Shown: piece after piece, positions 25,515-34,615 of the stretch | Position numbering within the stretch: position 1 is the first letter of the stretch | How the letters are laid out: each line of letters begins with the position of its first letter | From: RGIG4140 sp045638265 | GTDB lineage: Bacteria > Pseudomonadota > Alphaproteobacteria > CAAHEQ01 > UBA3637 | NCBI GenBank assembly: GCA_045638265.1 | Contig: JAZUBA010000070.1 | Span: 1-61,055 of the forward strand | Length of the DNA stretch: 61,055 nucleotides | Direction of reading: 5' to 3' | The notes under the pieces: model-generated | The model's input: the letters and a program-made list of their open reading frames with translations, nothing else | What the model was told of the DNA's origin: nothing | The model's database searches: none | Position numbers and translations under genes: made by a program

Positions 25515-25853
25515 TTAATTTTGTACTTGATAAAGCTGACAATTTGTTCCTTGAATTGTTAATTTTTCCACTATGCCATCATCAATAACAAATGTGCCTG
25601 TACAATTACCAGTTTCTTTTGTTTGCGTATTGGATACAACAGGAATCTTGGATTTATCAAAAGCATAATCAATACCTGTAAAATCATACACAAGATATTT
25701 TTTATCATTTGTTGTATAACTTTTTTCAGGAAGCCCAAATCGTGTAATAACGGCATCCTCACTAACACCAATCCAAGAAGTCGGAGAAACACAACCGACT
25801 ATAATACAACAAACAATCAAAAACCAACTTAATAATCCTATTTTTTTTCTCAT
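25515..25853 (-). CDS. Small lipoprotein, unknown
   Basis: The 112-residue protein has a lipoprotein signal ending in IIVGC (C21) and begins after a perfect AGGAGG site. The mature part reads like a short beta domain (ISEDAVITRFGLPEKSY-type, with KYLVYDF), similar in style to SmpA/BamE-like small lipoproteins, but I would not assign it to that family. It follows sdaA on the same strand at a 73-base distance. Confidence 0.6.
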   Translation of the reverse strand: MRKKIGLLSWFLIVCCIIVGCVSPTSWIGVSEDAVITRFGLPEKSYTTNDKKYLVYDFTGIDYAFDKSKIPVVSNTQTKETGNCTGTFVIDDGIVEKLTIQGTNCQLYQVQN

Positions 25854-25926
25854 ATTAAATCCTCCTGATTCGTATATGAGAATATATTTCAGAAAATGCA
25901 ATATAGCTTACGCTTTGGTTGATATA

Positions 25927-27306
25927 TTAACAGGTAAAAACATTTTTTGCTAATCCGGCCAAAGATGTTTCTTTATATCCGGCCGACAAATGCTGTCCTG
26001 TTTCATACATTGTTTTAATAACACTATCCAATGTAACCAAATGACTACCATTTCCTCGTAAAGCTAAACGAGCCGCATTAACAGCTTTAACAGCACTTAC
26101 AGCATTGCGTTCTATACAAGGAACCTGAACTAACCCGCAAATCGGATCACATGTTAAACCCAAATGATGCTCCATAGCAATTTCGGCTGCATTTTCAATT
26201 TGTTTATTAGTTCCACCCATAGCCGCTGTTAAACCGGCAGCAGCCATAGATGCTGCAACACCAACCTCTCCTTGACATCCAACTTCCGCTCCGGAAATAG
26301 ATGCGTTCGTCCGATATAAACTACATATTGCCGAAGCAGTCAATAAAAATACACCCTGCCCGATTGCAACATCAAATGGCGCTCTTTTAGATGCGAATCG
26401 CTCATAATAACGTAAAACAGCGGGAATAACACCAGCCGATCCCATTGTTGGAGCAGTAATAATCTGTCCACCACATGCATTTTCTTCTGCTACTGCAAAC
26501 GCCCACATATTAATCCAATCCACAATCATTAACGGATCAACATCATTAATATGAAACTTCTCTTCTAAACGTCTGTAAATCATAGGAGCTCGACGCACAA
26601 TCCCTAATCCACCTGGTAATGTACCTTCTGTTACTAAACCACGCTCAATACCATTATTCATAATTTGTATTAATAATTCTAGCCGTTTTTTTACTGATTT
26701 AAATGTATGTAATGCCTCTTCATTATGCATCACAACATCCGCAATACTCATGTTATTTTCAATACATATCTGCATTAATTGCGAACAAGTGTCAAAAGGA
26801 TAAGGTACATCTTGTTGAACAGTTTTATTTTTACCTAACTCATCAGAACGAAGAACAGTACCACCACCGATTGAAAAATAAATTTCTTCTTTTAAAATTT
26901 GATTTTTTTCATCCAATGCAATAAATTTCATACCATTTGAATGTTCCGGTAAAAATGTTTGTTTATCTAAAACAATATCTTTATCCATGTTAAACGGTAT
27001 ATTTTTTATTTGATTTAAACAAATTTGTTGAGATGACTGAACCAATCCAATATGATTGACTGACATATCTATTGTATCAGCCTCTAATCCCAATAAGCCA
27101 TAAACAACAGCATTTGGCGTACCATGTCCAACACCTGTTAAAGCCAATGAGCCATATAAAACGACCTGAATACGAGTTGTTTTCACTAATAAATTTGTAT
27201 CAGTCAACATTCTGACAAAACGTAATCCGGCACGCATTGGACCAACTGTATGTGAACTAGACGGACCAATACCAATAGAAAAAACATCAAATAAGCTATA
27301 ATACAT
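25927..27306 (-). CDS. sdaA: L-serine ammonia-lyase, iron-sulfur type
   Basis: It deaminates L-serine to pyruvate using a labile [4Fe-4S] cluster. The 459-residue single-chain form has the beta domain first (SLFDVFSIGIGPSSSHTVGPMRAG) and the alpha domain with GSAGVIPAVLRYY, GCQGEVGVAASMAAAGL and CDPICGLVQVPC, whose cysteines hold the cluster. An AAGGAGG site precedes it. The oxygen-sensitive enzyme fits growth at low oxygen. No serine transporter is adjacent. Confidence 0.95.
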   Translation of the reverse strand: MYYSLFDVFSIGIGPSSSHTVGPMRAGLRFVRMLTDTNLLVKTTRIQVVLYGSLALTGVGHGTPNAVVYGLLGLEADTIDMSVNHIGLVQSSQQICLNQIKNIPFNMDKDIVLDKQTFLPEHSNGMKFIALDEKNQILKEEIYFSIGGGTVLRSDELGKNKTVQQDVPYPFDTCSQLMQICIENNMSIADVVMHNEEALHTFKSVKKRLELLIQIMNNGIERGLVTEGTLPGGLGIVRRAPMIYRRLEEKFHINDVDPLMIVDWINMWAFAVAEENACGGQIITAPTMGSAGVIPAVLRYYERFASKRAPFDVAIGQGVFLLTASAICSLYRTNASISGAEVGCQGEVGVAASMAAAGLTAAMGGTNKQIENAAEIAMEHHLGLTCDPICGLVQVPCIERNAVSAVKAVNAARLALRGNGSHLVTLDSVIKTMYETGQHLSAGYKETSLAGLAKNVFTC

Positions 27307-27354
27307 TGTTCCTCCTTTAACAACTGGATTTTTCTGTATTCTTAAAATAGCATA

Positions 27355-27383
27355 AAAAAAAGCACCTGAAAAGTGCTTTTTTT
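27355..27383 (-). terminator. Terminator of rpsT
   Basis: An AGCAC/GTGCT stem extended by A/T pairs has a 7-base loop. On the minus strand it is followed by seven T. It lies between rpsT and the sdaA start. Confidence 0.8.
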
Positions 27384-27407
27384 ATTTTCAAGCAAATCGC
27401 CGATAAA

Positions 27408-27668
27408 TTACATTTTTTTCAAAGCGGCAGCTAAACGTGAAACTTTACGAGAGGCTGCTTTTTTGTGCAATGTTTTTTTACCTGCTGCGCTCATTAAAGC
27501 GGATTCTGCTGCTTTGAAACAAGTTGTTGCAACTTCTTTATCACCTGTGGCAATAGCTGCTCTTGTTTTTTTAACAGCTGTTCTGACTGCATTTAAGCGA
27601 TCAGAATTAATTCTTGTTCTTTTGGCATTACGTCTTACACGTGTTTTTGCCGATTTAATATTGGCCAT
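27408..27668 (-). CDS. rpsT: 30S ribosomal protein S20
   Basis: This basic helical 86-residue protein binds 16S rRNA. It begins MANIKSAKTRVRRNAKR and contains the typical AAGKKTLHKKAASRKVSRLA. It is monocistronic with a terminator 25 bases after the stop. S20 beside a replication gene is common in bacteria, but dnaA is not found here. Confidence 0.97.
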   Translation of the reverse strand: MANIKSAKTRVRRNAKRTRINSDRLNAVRTAVKKTRAAIATGDKEVATTCFKAAESALMSAAGKKTLHKKAASRKVSRLAAALKKM

Positions 27669-27768
27669 ATTTTTATTCCTTAACTGAAAAATTTATAAAT
27701 TTAAGGCTTTCTTTATACACCTACAAAAACAAAAAGTCAACTACTTTTCATACTTTTATCAGAAAAAG

Positions 27769-28137
27769 TTATTCATTGGGATTATTTAATGTTATTTCAA
27801 AACGCAATTGTGTTGGATTTTGTGAATTAATAACCGTTATTACAAGTGTATCTTTATCCCTGATAAATTTATTTTTTTCCTCCATCTGCCAACCCATTTG
27901 AGGTAAAACATTTTGATAATAAGATAAAACCCGACATGAAGAAAACTCTTTTGAATATGCTTCAATATTGGTAATTTGTCCGGCGGGAGTATCAAAATTC
28001 ATATCTTCCGTTGATTGAATAATTAAACCATCCATTAATGGAATATCACTCATATTAGGGAAAAACTGATTATTTGCCTGACAAGAACAAGAAATAAATA
28101 AACTTAGCAAACAAACAAATTTACTTAATCGGTACAT
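27769..28137 (-). CDS. Small lipoprotein, conserved type, unknown
   Basis: The 122-residue protein has a signal ending in LFISC (C17; a second cysteine at 19). The mature part has MSDIPLMDGLIIQ, FDTPAGQITNIEAY and NVLPQMGWQ, a pattern I recall from conserved alphaproteobacterial proteins without assigned function. It begins one base after the stop of the Sel1 gene, so the two are one operon. Confidence 0.65.
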   Translation of the reverse strand: MYRLSKFVCLLSLFISCSCQANNQFFPNMSDIPLMDGLIIQSTEDMNFDTPAGQITNIEAYSKEFSSCRVLSYYQNVLPQMGWQMEEKNKFIRDKDTLVITVINSQNPTQLRFEITLNNPNE

Positions 28138-28138
28138 T

Positions 28139-28876
28139 TTAATTCATTCTGTCTTCTTCTGTAAATATAGAACTACTCGGAGTTGATTTTTTTTGACTTC
28201 GCCGAGAAGTTTGCTTTTTTGATTGCGGTAATACATCTTGAACATCAGATGTTGTTTTAGGCGTTATCACTTTAATTTCAGGAGCTTTATATTTAACACC
28301 TAACAATTCGTCAATTTCTTTATTAATTTCTTCTAATTCTTGCTTCTTTTCCGCTAAAATTTCTTCTTGTTCTGATAAAGAATTATTTTTTTCTTCTGTC
28401 AATTGAGGCAACATTGATTCTACTGTACTGGTTGCCATTTTAATCTCATCAGCCGTTAAAATTTGTTCTAATGTTAATGCTAATTGTTCTGCTTCTTTAC
28501 TTCCTTTCAAAGCAGCTAAAAACGCCCAACGGTAAGCCACAATATCATTTTGAGGCAATACTAAGCCTTTGTTATATAATTGTGCAACACGATATTGAGC
28601 TTTCACATGACCTTGTATTGCCGCTGATAAAAGACAATATGCCGCATTATTTCTGGTTTCCCCTTTTTCTAATAAAAATAATTCACCTTGATCAAACAAT
28701 TCATCAGGGGTGGGCATAAAAACCCCTCCGTGTGTTTCATCAAACTGCCCATCACATTGTGCCGGAATGAATGATTCTTGATTATTTTCATCATAACTCC
28801 AAAACGCATTTTGAGCATATACATTTGTAAAAGAAAACAAACCACCAACAATTGTAGCTAAAATAATTTTGCGCAT
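28139..28876 (-). CDS. Secreted Sel1-repeat protein with coiled coil
   Basis: The 245-residue protein has a signal peptide (1-21, YAQ). At about 55-140 it has helical repeats of Sel1 type (NNAAYCLLSAAIQGHVKAQYRVAQLYNKG). A Glu/Lys coiled coil follows (about 160-195, EEILAEKKQELEEINKEIDEL) and then a Ser/Lys-rich tail. Such proteins act as periplasmic scaffolds; the partner is unknown. AGGAGG precedes the ATG. It is coupled to the downstream lipoprotein gene. Confidence 0.7.
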   Translation of the reverse strand: MRKIILATIVGGLFSFTNVYAQNAFWSYDENNQESFIPAQCDGQFDETHGGVFMPTPDELFDQGELFLLEKGETRNNAAYCLLSAAIQGHVKAQYRVAQLYNKGLVLPQNDIVAYRWAFLAALKGSKEAEQLALTLEQILTADEIKMATSTVESMLPQLTEEKNNSLSEQEEILAEKKQELEEINKEIDELLGVKYKAPEIKVITPKTTSDVQDVLPQSKKQTSRRSQKKSTPSSSIFTEEDRMN

Positions 28877-28961
28877 AAAATCCTCCTGATATTATCATTA
28901 TCTATTATTCATACATTTTTTTTCAAAATATGCAAGCATAAAATACGATTCGTTGAAATTT

Positions 28962-30758
28962 CTACTCTCTCCACCATGTTGTTATGTCAGGTCCCTTCAT
29001 TGGAACTTGTTTAGGATACTGTACATTTGGTTGCATCAAAAAACGTAATTCCGATGAATACCAATGCGGAATAACAATATGCTGACTCAGTAAAAATCTA
29101 TCCAAAGCATGTACCGCCGTTATTAAATCCTTTTTTGTTTGAGCCGTTGTAACTTTATCTATTAGCAAATCTACCACTTGACTTTTGATACCGCTATAAT
29201 TCATTGAACCTTCACTATCTGCTGCTTGAGTCCCCCAAAAATAACGCTGTTCATTCCCTGGTGATAAAGATTGCCCCCAAACTGAAACAATCATATCATA
29301 ATCAAATGTATCTAAACGGTTTTTATATTGTATTGTATCAACCGAACGCACTTTAACTTGTATTCCGAGTCGTTTTAATTGTCCAATAAAAGGTAAAACA
29401 ACCCTTTCCCATGTTGAACTACTACTGGCATTTAACAAAATTTCAAAAACAAAAGGATGACCGTTTTTATCAACAAGAATCCCCTGCTCTACTCGCCAAC
29501 CAGCCTGAATAAGCATTTCCAATGACTGCTTTAACTTCTCGCGCATTCTGGTTTTATCATCAGAAATTATCGGTAAAGAAAATAACTCTGTTACATTTAA
29601 TGATTGCCATAATTTCTTTTCAGCCTCACTTATAGTTTGAGGAGCTTTTAAATATGAATTATCAAAAAAACTGGTTGTTTGATTGTATAATCCATAGAAC
29701 AAATTACGATTCATCCATTCAAAATCAAAAACATTAGATAATGCTTTTCTAACTAAAATATTTTGAAAAATCGGTCGTCTCAAATTAAAAACAAATCCTT
29801 GCATACCACTTGGCATCTGATGATGAAAAACAGCAGTTTTAATTTGTCCGTTTTTAATTAAGTCATCTTCTTGAAATTGAGCCCATTTTTTAGCTTCATT
29901 TTCTTGACGTACATCAAAAGCTCCCGATTTAAAAGCTTCCATTGCAACTGTTGTATCCCGATAATAATCATAACTTATTTTTTCAAAATGATAAAAACCC
30001 TTGTTGACATTTAAGTCACTTGCCCAATAATTCGGATTACGTTGATAAGAAATAGAACGACCGGCCTCATAGGATTCAATTAAATACGGTCCGCTGCTAA
30101 CTGGAATATCTAAACTTGTTTTTTCAAAATCTCTGTTTTTCCATTCTTTTTCTGATAATACAGGTAATTCACCTAAAATAAAAGGCAATTCCCTGTTATT
30201 TGTATTAGGCTTGAAATAAAAAACAACCTGATAATCATCTCTTATTTCAACACGATCAACATCTTGATAATAATAACGATAAGTTGGAATACCTTTTTGT
30301 TTTAAAATATTAAACGAAAAAGCAACATCTTTTGCTAAAATAGGCGTATTGTCATTAAAACGTGCTTTTGGATTAATATGAAAAGCAACACCTTGATTAT
30401 CCGGTAAAATTGAAATACCATCCGCAATTAAACCATATAAAGAAAAAGCTTCATCAGCACTGGATTTCATTAAAGTATCATGTGTTAAGCCTATTCCTGA
30501 TGGAGCAATACCATTAATTGAAAATGGATTAAATGTGTCAAAAGAGCCAAAAGAAGCTTGTTTTAACACACCATTTCTTGGAGCATTTGTTTCTACATAA
30601 TTAAAAGATTGAAAAGAAGATCCATATTTTAAATCTCCATGCATGGCTACACCATGTTGATAAACAAGTGGTTCAGATATCCCATAACAAACAGAAATAT
30701 AAAAACAGAAACAAAAGCTGATATATCTAATCTTTGATAAAATCAATTTTAACATCAT
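28962..30758 (-). CDS. Family 5 extracellular solute-binding protein, YejA-like
   Basis: The 598-residue periplasmic protein has a signal peptide (about 1-26) and the family-5 fold: NAPRNGVLKQASFGSFDTFNPF, FNDNTPILAKDVAFSF and SGPYLIESYEAGRSISYQRNPNYW. The pattern is closest to YejA, which binds oligopeptides or microcin-C-like compounds. The permease and ATPase genes that normally accompany YejA are absent. Its start overlaps the preceding small membrane-protein gene by about 30 bases. Without its own transporter it may share one encoded elsewhere. Confidence 0.85.
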   Translation of the reverse strand: MMLKLILSKIRYISFCFCFYISVCYGISEPLVYQHGVAMHGDLKYGSSFQSFNYVETNAPRNGVLKQASFGSFDTFNPFSINGIAPSGIGLTHDTLMKSSADEAFSLYGLIADGISILPDNQGVAFHINPKARFNDNTPILAKDVAFSFNILKQKGIPTYRYYYQDVDRVEIRDDYQVVFYFKPNTNNRELPFILGELPVLSEKEWKNRDFEKTSLDIPVSSGPYLIESYEAGRSISYQRNPNYWASDLNVNKGFYHFEKISYDYYRDTTVAMEAFKSGAFDVRQENEAKKWAQFQEDDLIKNGQIKTAVFHHQMPSGMQGFVFNLRRPIFQNILVRKALSNVFDFEWMNRNLFYGLYNQTTSFFDNSYLKAPQTISEAEKKLWQSLNVTELFSLPIISDDKTRMREKLKQSLEMLIQAGWRVEQGILVDKNGHPFVFEILLNASSSSTWERVVLPFIGQLKRLGIQVKVRSVDTIQYKNRLDTFDYDMIVSVWGQSLSPGNEQRYFWGTQAADSEGSMNYSGIKSQVVDLLIDKVTTAQTKKDLITAVHALDRFLLSQHIVIPHWYSSELRFLMQPNVQYPKQVPMKGPDITTWWRE

Positions 30759-31002
30759 CTGGTAAACTCACTTTTTCATATTTTGCTATCGGTTCATTAA
30801 TTGGTATAGACAACTGAGTTGTTTGTGGTTCAGATTTTTTAGTATTTATAGTCTTCTCAAATTGATTTATTTTTGTAACCATATATTGGAAAACTTCTTT
30901 TTGTCTTTTTAACATAATCATTAAAAAAACAATAACACCACCACAAACAAGAGCATTTGCAATAATTAAAACATATATACCCACTAAAAATAAATTAGAC
31001 AT
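30727..31002 (-). CDS. Small single-span membrane protein
   Basis: This 91-residue protein has one N-terminal membrane helix (about 4-28) followed by a charged, partly helical cytoplasmic tail. It is not recognised. The ATG at 31002 gives the better spacing to AAGGA than the adjacent ATG at 31005. It overlaps the solute-binding protein gene by about 30 bases, implying coupled translation. It is divergent from accA. Confidence 0.55.
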   Translation of the reverse strand: MSNLFLVGIYVLIIANALVCGGVIVFLMIMLKRQKEVFQYMVTKINQFEKTINTKKSEPQTTQLSIPINEPIAKYEKVSLPDDVKIDFIKD

Positions 31003-31036
31003 CATATTTCCTTTTTATGACAATATTATAAATAAC

Positions 31037-31065
31037 TGGACTTTTATAAGTATACCGTGTATAAT
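31037..31065 (+). promoter_or_regulatory. Predicted promoter of accA
   Basis: TGGACT, a 17-base spacer and a perfect TATAAT preceded by TG (extended -10) lie 35 bases before the ATG. Confidence 0.65.
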
Positions 31066-31100
31066 TACAAAAATCAATTTTAAAATAAAGGAATTTTTGA

Positions 31101-32057
31101 ATGATGTATTTAGATTTTGAACAAACTATCGCAGAATTGGAAAGTCGCATTAATGAGATAAAATATCAATCCACACAAACAGATGAAAAAACAATTACGG
31201 AATTAGATCGCTTAATTGCAAAAAAAGAAAAAACAATCAATACTTTGTATAAAAATTTATCTCCTTGGCAAAAATCAGCTGTTGCTCGCCATGAAGACAG
31301 ACCACATACAACAGATTACATCAAACATATTTTTACTGATTTTTGCCAATTATCGGGAGATAGATGTTTTGCTGATGATTTAGCCATTATCGGTGGTTTT
31401 GCGAAATTAAACGGAAAAACCGTTATGGTTATTGGTCATGAAAAAGGACATGATACAGAAAGCCGATTATTGCATAATTTCGGTATGGCCAAACCGGAGG
31501 GTTACCGAAAAGCGATTCGTTTAATGAAATTAGCAGAACAATTTAACATCCCCGTTATTACATTAGTGGACACTGCAGGTGCATTTCCCGGTATGGAAGG
31601 TGAAGAACGAGGTCAAGGTCAAGCTATTGCATCATCCACTGAAACTTGTTTAGAATTAAAAGTTCCTCTTATTTCCTGTATTATTGGTGAAGGTGGTTCT
31701 GGTGGGGCTATTGCATTAGCCTCCGGAAATATTGTTCTTATGCTGGAAAATTCAATTTACTCAGTTATTTCACCAGAAGGCTGTGCTTCTATTTTATGGA
31801 AAGATGCTAAAATGGCACCAAAAGCAGCTGAAATTTTAAATCTGACAGCACAAGATTTACTCAAATTAGGAATTATTGATTCCATTATTCCTGAACCGGT
31901 TGGTGGTGCTCATAGACATACAAATGAAACAATGGAAAATGTACGACAAGCTTTAATTACGCATTTAAATCAAATGGAAAAACTTTCACCTGATGAATTG
32001 AGAGCTCATCGTCAAAACAAATTCTTAACCATGACTCGTTTAAACGATTATAAATAA
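31101..32057 (+). CDS. accA: Acetyl-CoA carboxylase carboxyltransferase alpha
   Basis: It forms, with AccD, the carboxyltransferase that makes malonyl-CoA for fatty acid synthesis. The 318-residue length is normal. Family segments include RHEDRPHTTDYI, CFADDLAIIGG, LVDTAGAFPGMEGEERGQ, GEGGSGGAIALA and VISPEGCASILWKD. It has its own promoter and a strong terminator. It is one of the few rightward genes in this part of the window. Confidence 0.97.
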   Translation: MMYLDFEQTIAELESRINEIKYQSTQTDEKTITELDRLIAKKEKTINTLYKNLSPWQKSAVARHEDRPHTTDYIKHIFTDFCQLSGDRCFADDLAIIGGFAKLNGKTVMVIGHEKGHDTESRLLHNFGMAKPEGYRKAIRLMKLAEQFNIPVITLVDTAGAFPGMEGEERGQGQAIASSTETCLELKVPLISCIIGEGGSGGAIALASGNIVLMLENSIYSVISPEGCASILWKDAKMAPKAAEILNLTAQDLLKLGIIDSIIPEPVGGAHRHTNETMENVRQALITHLNQMEKLSPDELRAHRQNKFLTMTRLNDYK

Positions 32058-32073
32058 GCTAAACATCAATTAT

Positions 32074-32104
32074 AAAAAAAAGACCGTTTTCACGGTCTTT
32101 TTTT
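32074..32104. terminator. Bidirectional terminator between accA and pnp
   Basis: An AGACCGT/ACGGTCT stem (32081-32087 with 32092-32098) has a 4-base loop, with A/T runs on both sides. It serves the convergent accA and pnp genes. Confidence 0.9.
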
Positions 32105-32123
32105 GAACTTTCAATCAAACAGG

Positions 32124-34247
32124 TTATTTTGATTTTAATTCAATTTCTTCACCTGTTTCTTGGTTAACACGTTTCATAGACAATTTAATTTTGCCACGAT
32201 TGTCAATACCAACACACATGACTTTTACTTTGTCCCCTTCATGCAAAACATCTGTTACTTTTTCAACACGATGTTGTGCGATTTCAGAAACATGTACTAA
32301 ACCGTCTCTTGAACCCATAAAGTTAACAAAAGCACCAAAATCCATAATTTTCACGACCGTACCATCGTAAATAACACCAATTTCTGGTTCACAAACAATG
32401 CCTTTAATCCATTGTAAAGCACTTTCACCCGATTCACCAGAAACAGAAGCAATACGAACCATACCATCATCATCAATATCAATTTTAGCACCTGTTTTTT
32501 CAACAATTTCACGAATGACCTTACCACCCGTTCCAATAACATCACGAATTTTTTCTTTGTCAATTTGTAATGAAATAATACGAGGAGCATTTTCATTTAA
32601 TGTCGGACGTGGTTCAGCCAAAGATTCAGCCATTTTACCTAAAATATGTAAACGACCTTCATGAGCTTGTGCTAAAGCAATTGCCATAATTTCTTTTGTA
32701 ATGGATGTAATTTTAATATCCATCTGTAAAGCTGTTACACCATCTTTTGTACCGGCAACTTTAAAATCCATATCGCCTAAATGGTCTTCATCTCCTAAAA
32801 TATCAGATAAAACAACAAACTTATCTTTTTCTTTAATCAAGCCCATTGCAATACCAGCTACCGGTTTTTTCATTGGAACACCGGCATCCATTAAAGCCAA
32901 TGTTGAACCACAAACCGTAGCCATAGATGACGATCCGTTTGATTCCATAATTTCTGAAACAACACGAATTGTATACGGGAATTCTTCTTTGTTTGGTAAC
33001 ATTGGATGAATAGCACGCCATGCTAATTTTCCATGTCCGATTTCACGACGCCCCGGAGAACCGATACGACCAACTTCTCCAACAGAATATGGTGGGAAAT
33101 TGTAATGCAATAAGAATGATTCTTTATATTCTCCTTGTAATGCATCTATAATTTGTTCATCTTCACCTGTACCTAATGTTGAAACAACTAAAGCTTGTGT
33201 TTCACCACGAGTAAATAAAGCTGAACCGTGTGTTTTTGGTAATAAACCAACTTGTGTTTCAATCACACGAATTGTTTTTGTGTCACGACCATCAATTCTT
33301 AATCCTGTGTCTAACACCATATCTCGAACGATACGTGCTTCTAATTCGTGGAAAACTTTATCACAAACTGCATCTTCAGCTTCACGATCGGCAAACAAAG
33401 CATGTGCTTTTTCACGAATACCATCAATAGCGGATAAACGATCTTGTTTTTTATGAATATGATACGCTGCTTTTAATTCATCACCTAATTTTTCTAAAAT
33501 CTCAGCACGAACAACTTGATATTCAGCCGGTTCTGATTTAACAGCCCAAGGTTCTTTAGCACATTGTTCTGCCAATTCAACAATCATATCAATAACCGGT
33601 TTCACACAATCATGACCAAAAGAAACAGCTCCAAGCATAACTTCTTCTGATAATTCTTGTGCTTCTGATTCAACCATTAAAACACCTTCAGATGTACCGG
33701 CAACAACTAAATTTAACTGACTATTTTTAATTGTATCTAAATCAGGATTTAATATATACTGACCATCAATATAACCAACACGGGCACCACCGATAGGGCC
33801 TAAAAATGGTAACCCTGAAATTGTCAAAGCAGCAGAAGCGGCAATCATAGCAACAATATCTGGTTGTGTTTTTAAATCATGACTTAACAATGTTACCGTT
33901 ACCTGTGTATCATTGTTAAAACCTTTGGCAAATAATGGACGAATAGGTCTATCAATCAATCGAGATGTTAAAATTTCTTCTTCTGACGGTTTTCCTTCCC
34001 GCTTAAAAAAACCACCCGGAATACGACCGGCTGCATAACTTTTTTCAATATAATTAACCGTTAAGGGAATAAAATCTTCAAAAGTGTCCGGTTCTTTTTT
34101 ACTGGCACAAACAGCGGCATGAACAACTGTATCACCGTATTTAACAATAACGGCACCATCAGCCTGACGAGAAATTTTACCTGTTTCAATTGAAAGTGTT
34201 TTACCACCCCATTCTATTTCTTTTTTAAATGTTTTAAAAATTGTCAT
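32124..34247 (-). CDS. pnp: Polyribonucleotide nucleotidyltransferase
   Basis: PNPase degrades RNA phosphorolytically from the 3' end as a trimer. The 707-residue chain has two RNase PH domains (about 10-230 and 320-540, with SEVMLGAVSFGHD and RREIGHGKLAWRA), then KH (about 553-615, IRDVIGTGGKVIREI) and S1 (about 620-690, GTVVKIMDFGAFVNFMG). It is downstream of rpsO with a 67-base gap that holds a hairpin, the arrangement in which PNPase and RNase III autoregulate pnp in other bacteria. Confidence 0.97.
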   Translation of the reverse strand: MTIFKTFKKEIEWGGKTLSIETGKISRQADGAVIVKYGDTVVHAAVCASKKEPDTFEDFIPLTVNYIEKSYAAGRIPGGFFKREGKPSEEEILTSRLIDRPIRPLFAKGFNNDTQVTVTLLSHDLKTQPDIVAMIAASAALTISGLPFLGPIGGARVGYIDGQYILNPDLDTIKNSQLNLVVAGTSEGVLMVESEAQELSEEVMLGAVSFGHDCVKPVIDMIVELAEQCAKEPWAVKSEPAEYQVVRAEILEKLGDELKAAYHIHKKQDRLSAIDGIREKAHALFADREAEDAVCDKVFHELEARIVRDMVLDTGLRIDGRDTKTIRVIETQVGLLPKTHGSALFTRGETQALVVSTLGTGEDEQIIDALQGEYKESFLLHYNFPPYSVGEVGRIGSPGRREIGHGKLAWRAIHPMLPNKEEFPYTIRVVSEIMESNGSSSMATVCGSTLALMDAGVPMKKPVAGIAMGLIKEKDKFVVLSDILGDEDHLGDMDFKVAGTKDGVTALQMDIKITSITKEIMAIALAQAHEGRLHILGKMAESLAEPRPTLNENAPRIISLQIDKEKIRDVIGTGGKVIREIVEKTGAKIDIDDDGMVRIASVSGESGESALQWIKGIVCEPEIGVIYDGTVVKIMDFGAFVNFMGSRDGLVHVSEIAQHRVEKVTDVLHEGDKVKVMCVGIDNRGKIKLSMKRVNQETGEEIELKSK

Positions 34248-34278
34248 ATATATATTTCCTTCCTACATACAAATGAAA

Positions 34279-34302
34279 GGGGAGCATCCCCTGATGTTCC
34301 CC
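34279..34302 (-). promoter_or_regulatory. Hairpin in the rpsO-pnp spacer
   Basis: A GC-rich 10-bp stem (GGGGAGCATC paired to GATGTTCCCC with one G-U) has a 4-base loop. No T-run follows on the minus strand, so an RNase III processing site in the pnp leader is more likely than a strong terminator. Confidence 0.6.
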
Positions 34303-34314
34303 CTGAAATCGGTA

Positions 34315-34584
34315 TTACTTACGTAAACCTAATTTTTTGATGAGAGTCGTATAACGGGCTTCATCATCTTTTTTCAAATAATCCAACAAACGTCTACGAC
34401 TTGAAACCATTTTTAACAAACCACGACGTGAGTGAAAGTCTTTGGCGTGTGATTTCATGTGTTCAGACAAATATTCAATTTTAGCTGTCAAAACGGCAAC
34501 TTGTACTTCTGGTGAACCTGTATCACCTTCTGCGATTGCATATTCTTTAATAATTTGTTGTTTTGTTTCTTTTGAAAGCGACAT
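34315..34584 (-). CDS. rpsO: 30S ribosomal protein S15
   Basis: The 89-residue S15 has the signature HAKDFHSRRGLLKMVSSRRRLLDYLKK. It binds the central domain of 16S rRNA and often represses its own mRNA. It lies between truB and pnp, the common order, and AAAGGA precedes the ATG. Confidence 0.97.
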   Translation of the reverse strand: MSLSKETKQQIIKEYAIAEGDTGSPEVQVAVLTAKIEYLSEHMKSHAKDFHSRRGLLKMVSSRRRLLDYLKKDDEARYTTLIKKLGLRK

Positions 34585-34615
34585 CGTAAATTTCCTTTCT
34601 TTAAATTGTTATACT

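Noticed and set aside
32351..33430. Open frames on both strands inside pnp
   Set aside because: They lie within a well-conserved gene, lack ribosome sites and have no family resemblance; they are overlaps of the AT-rich code.
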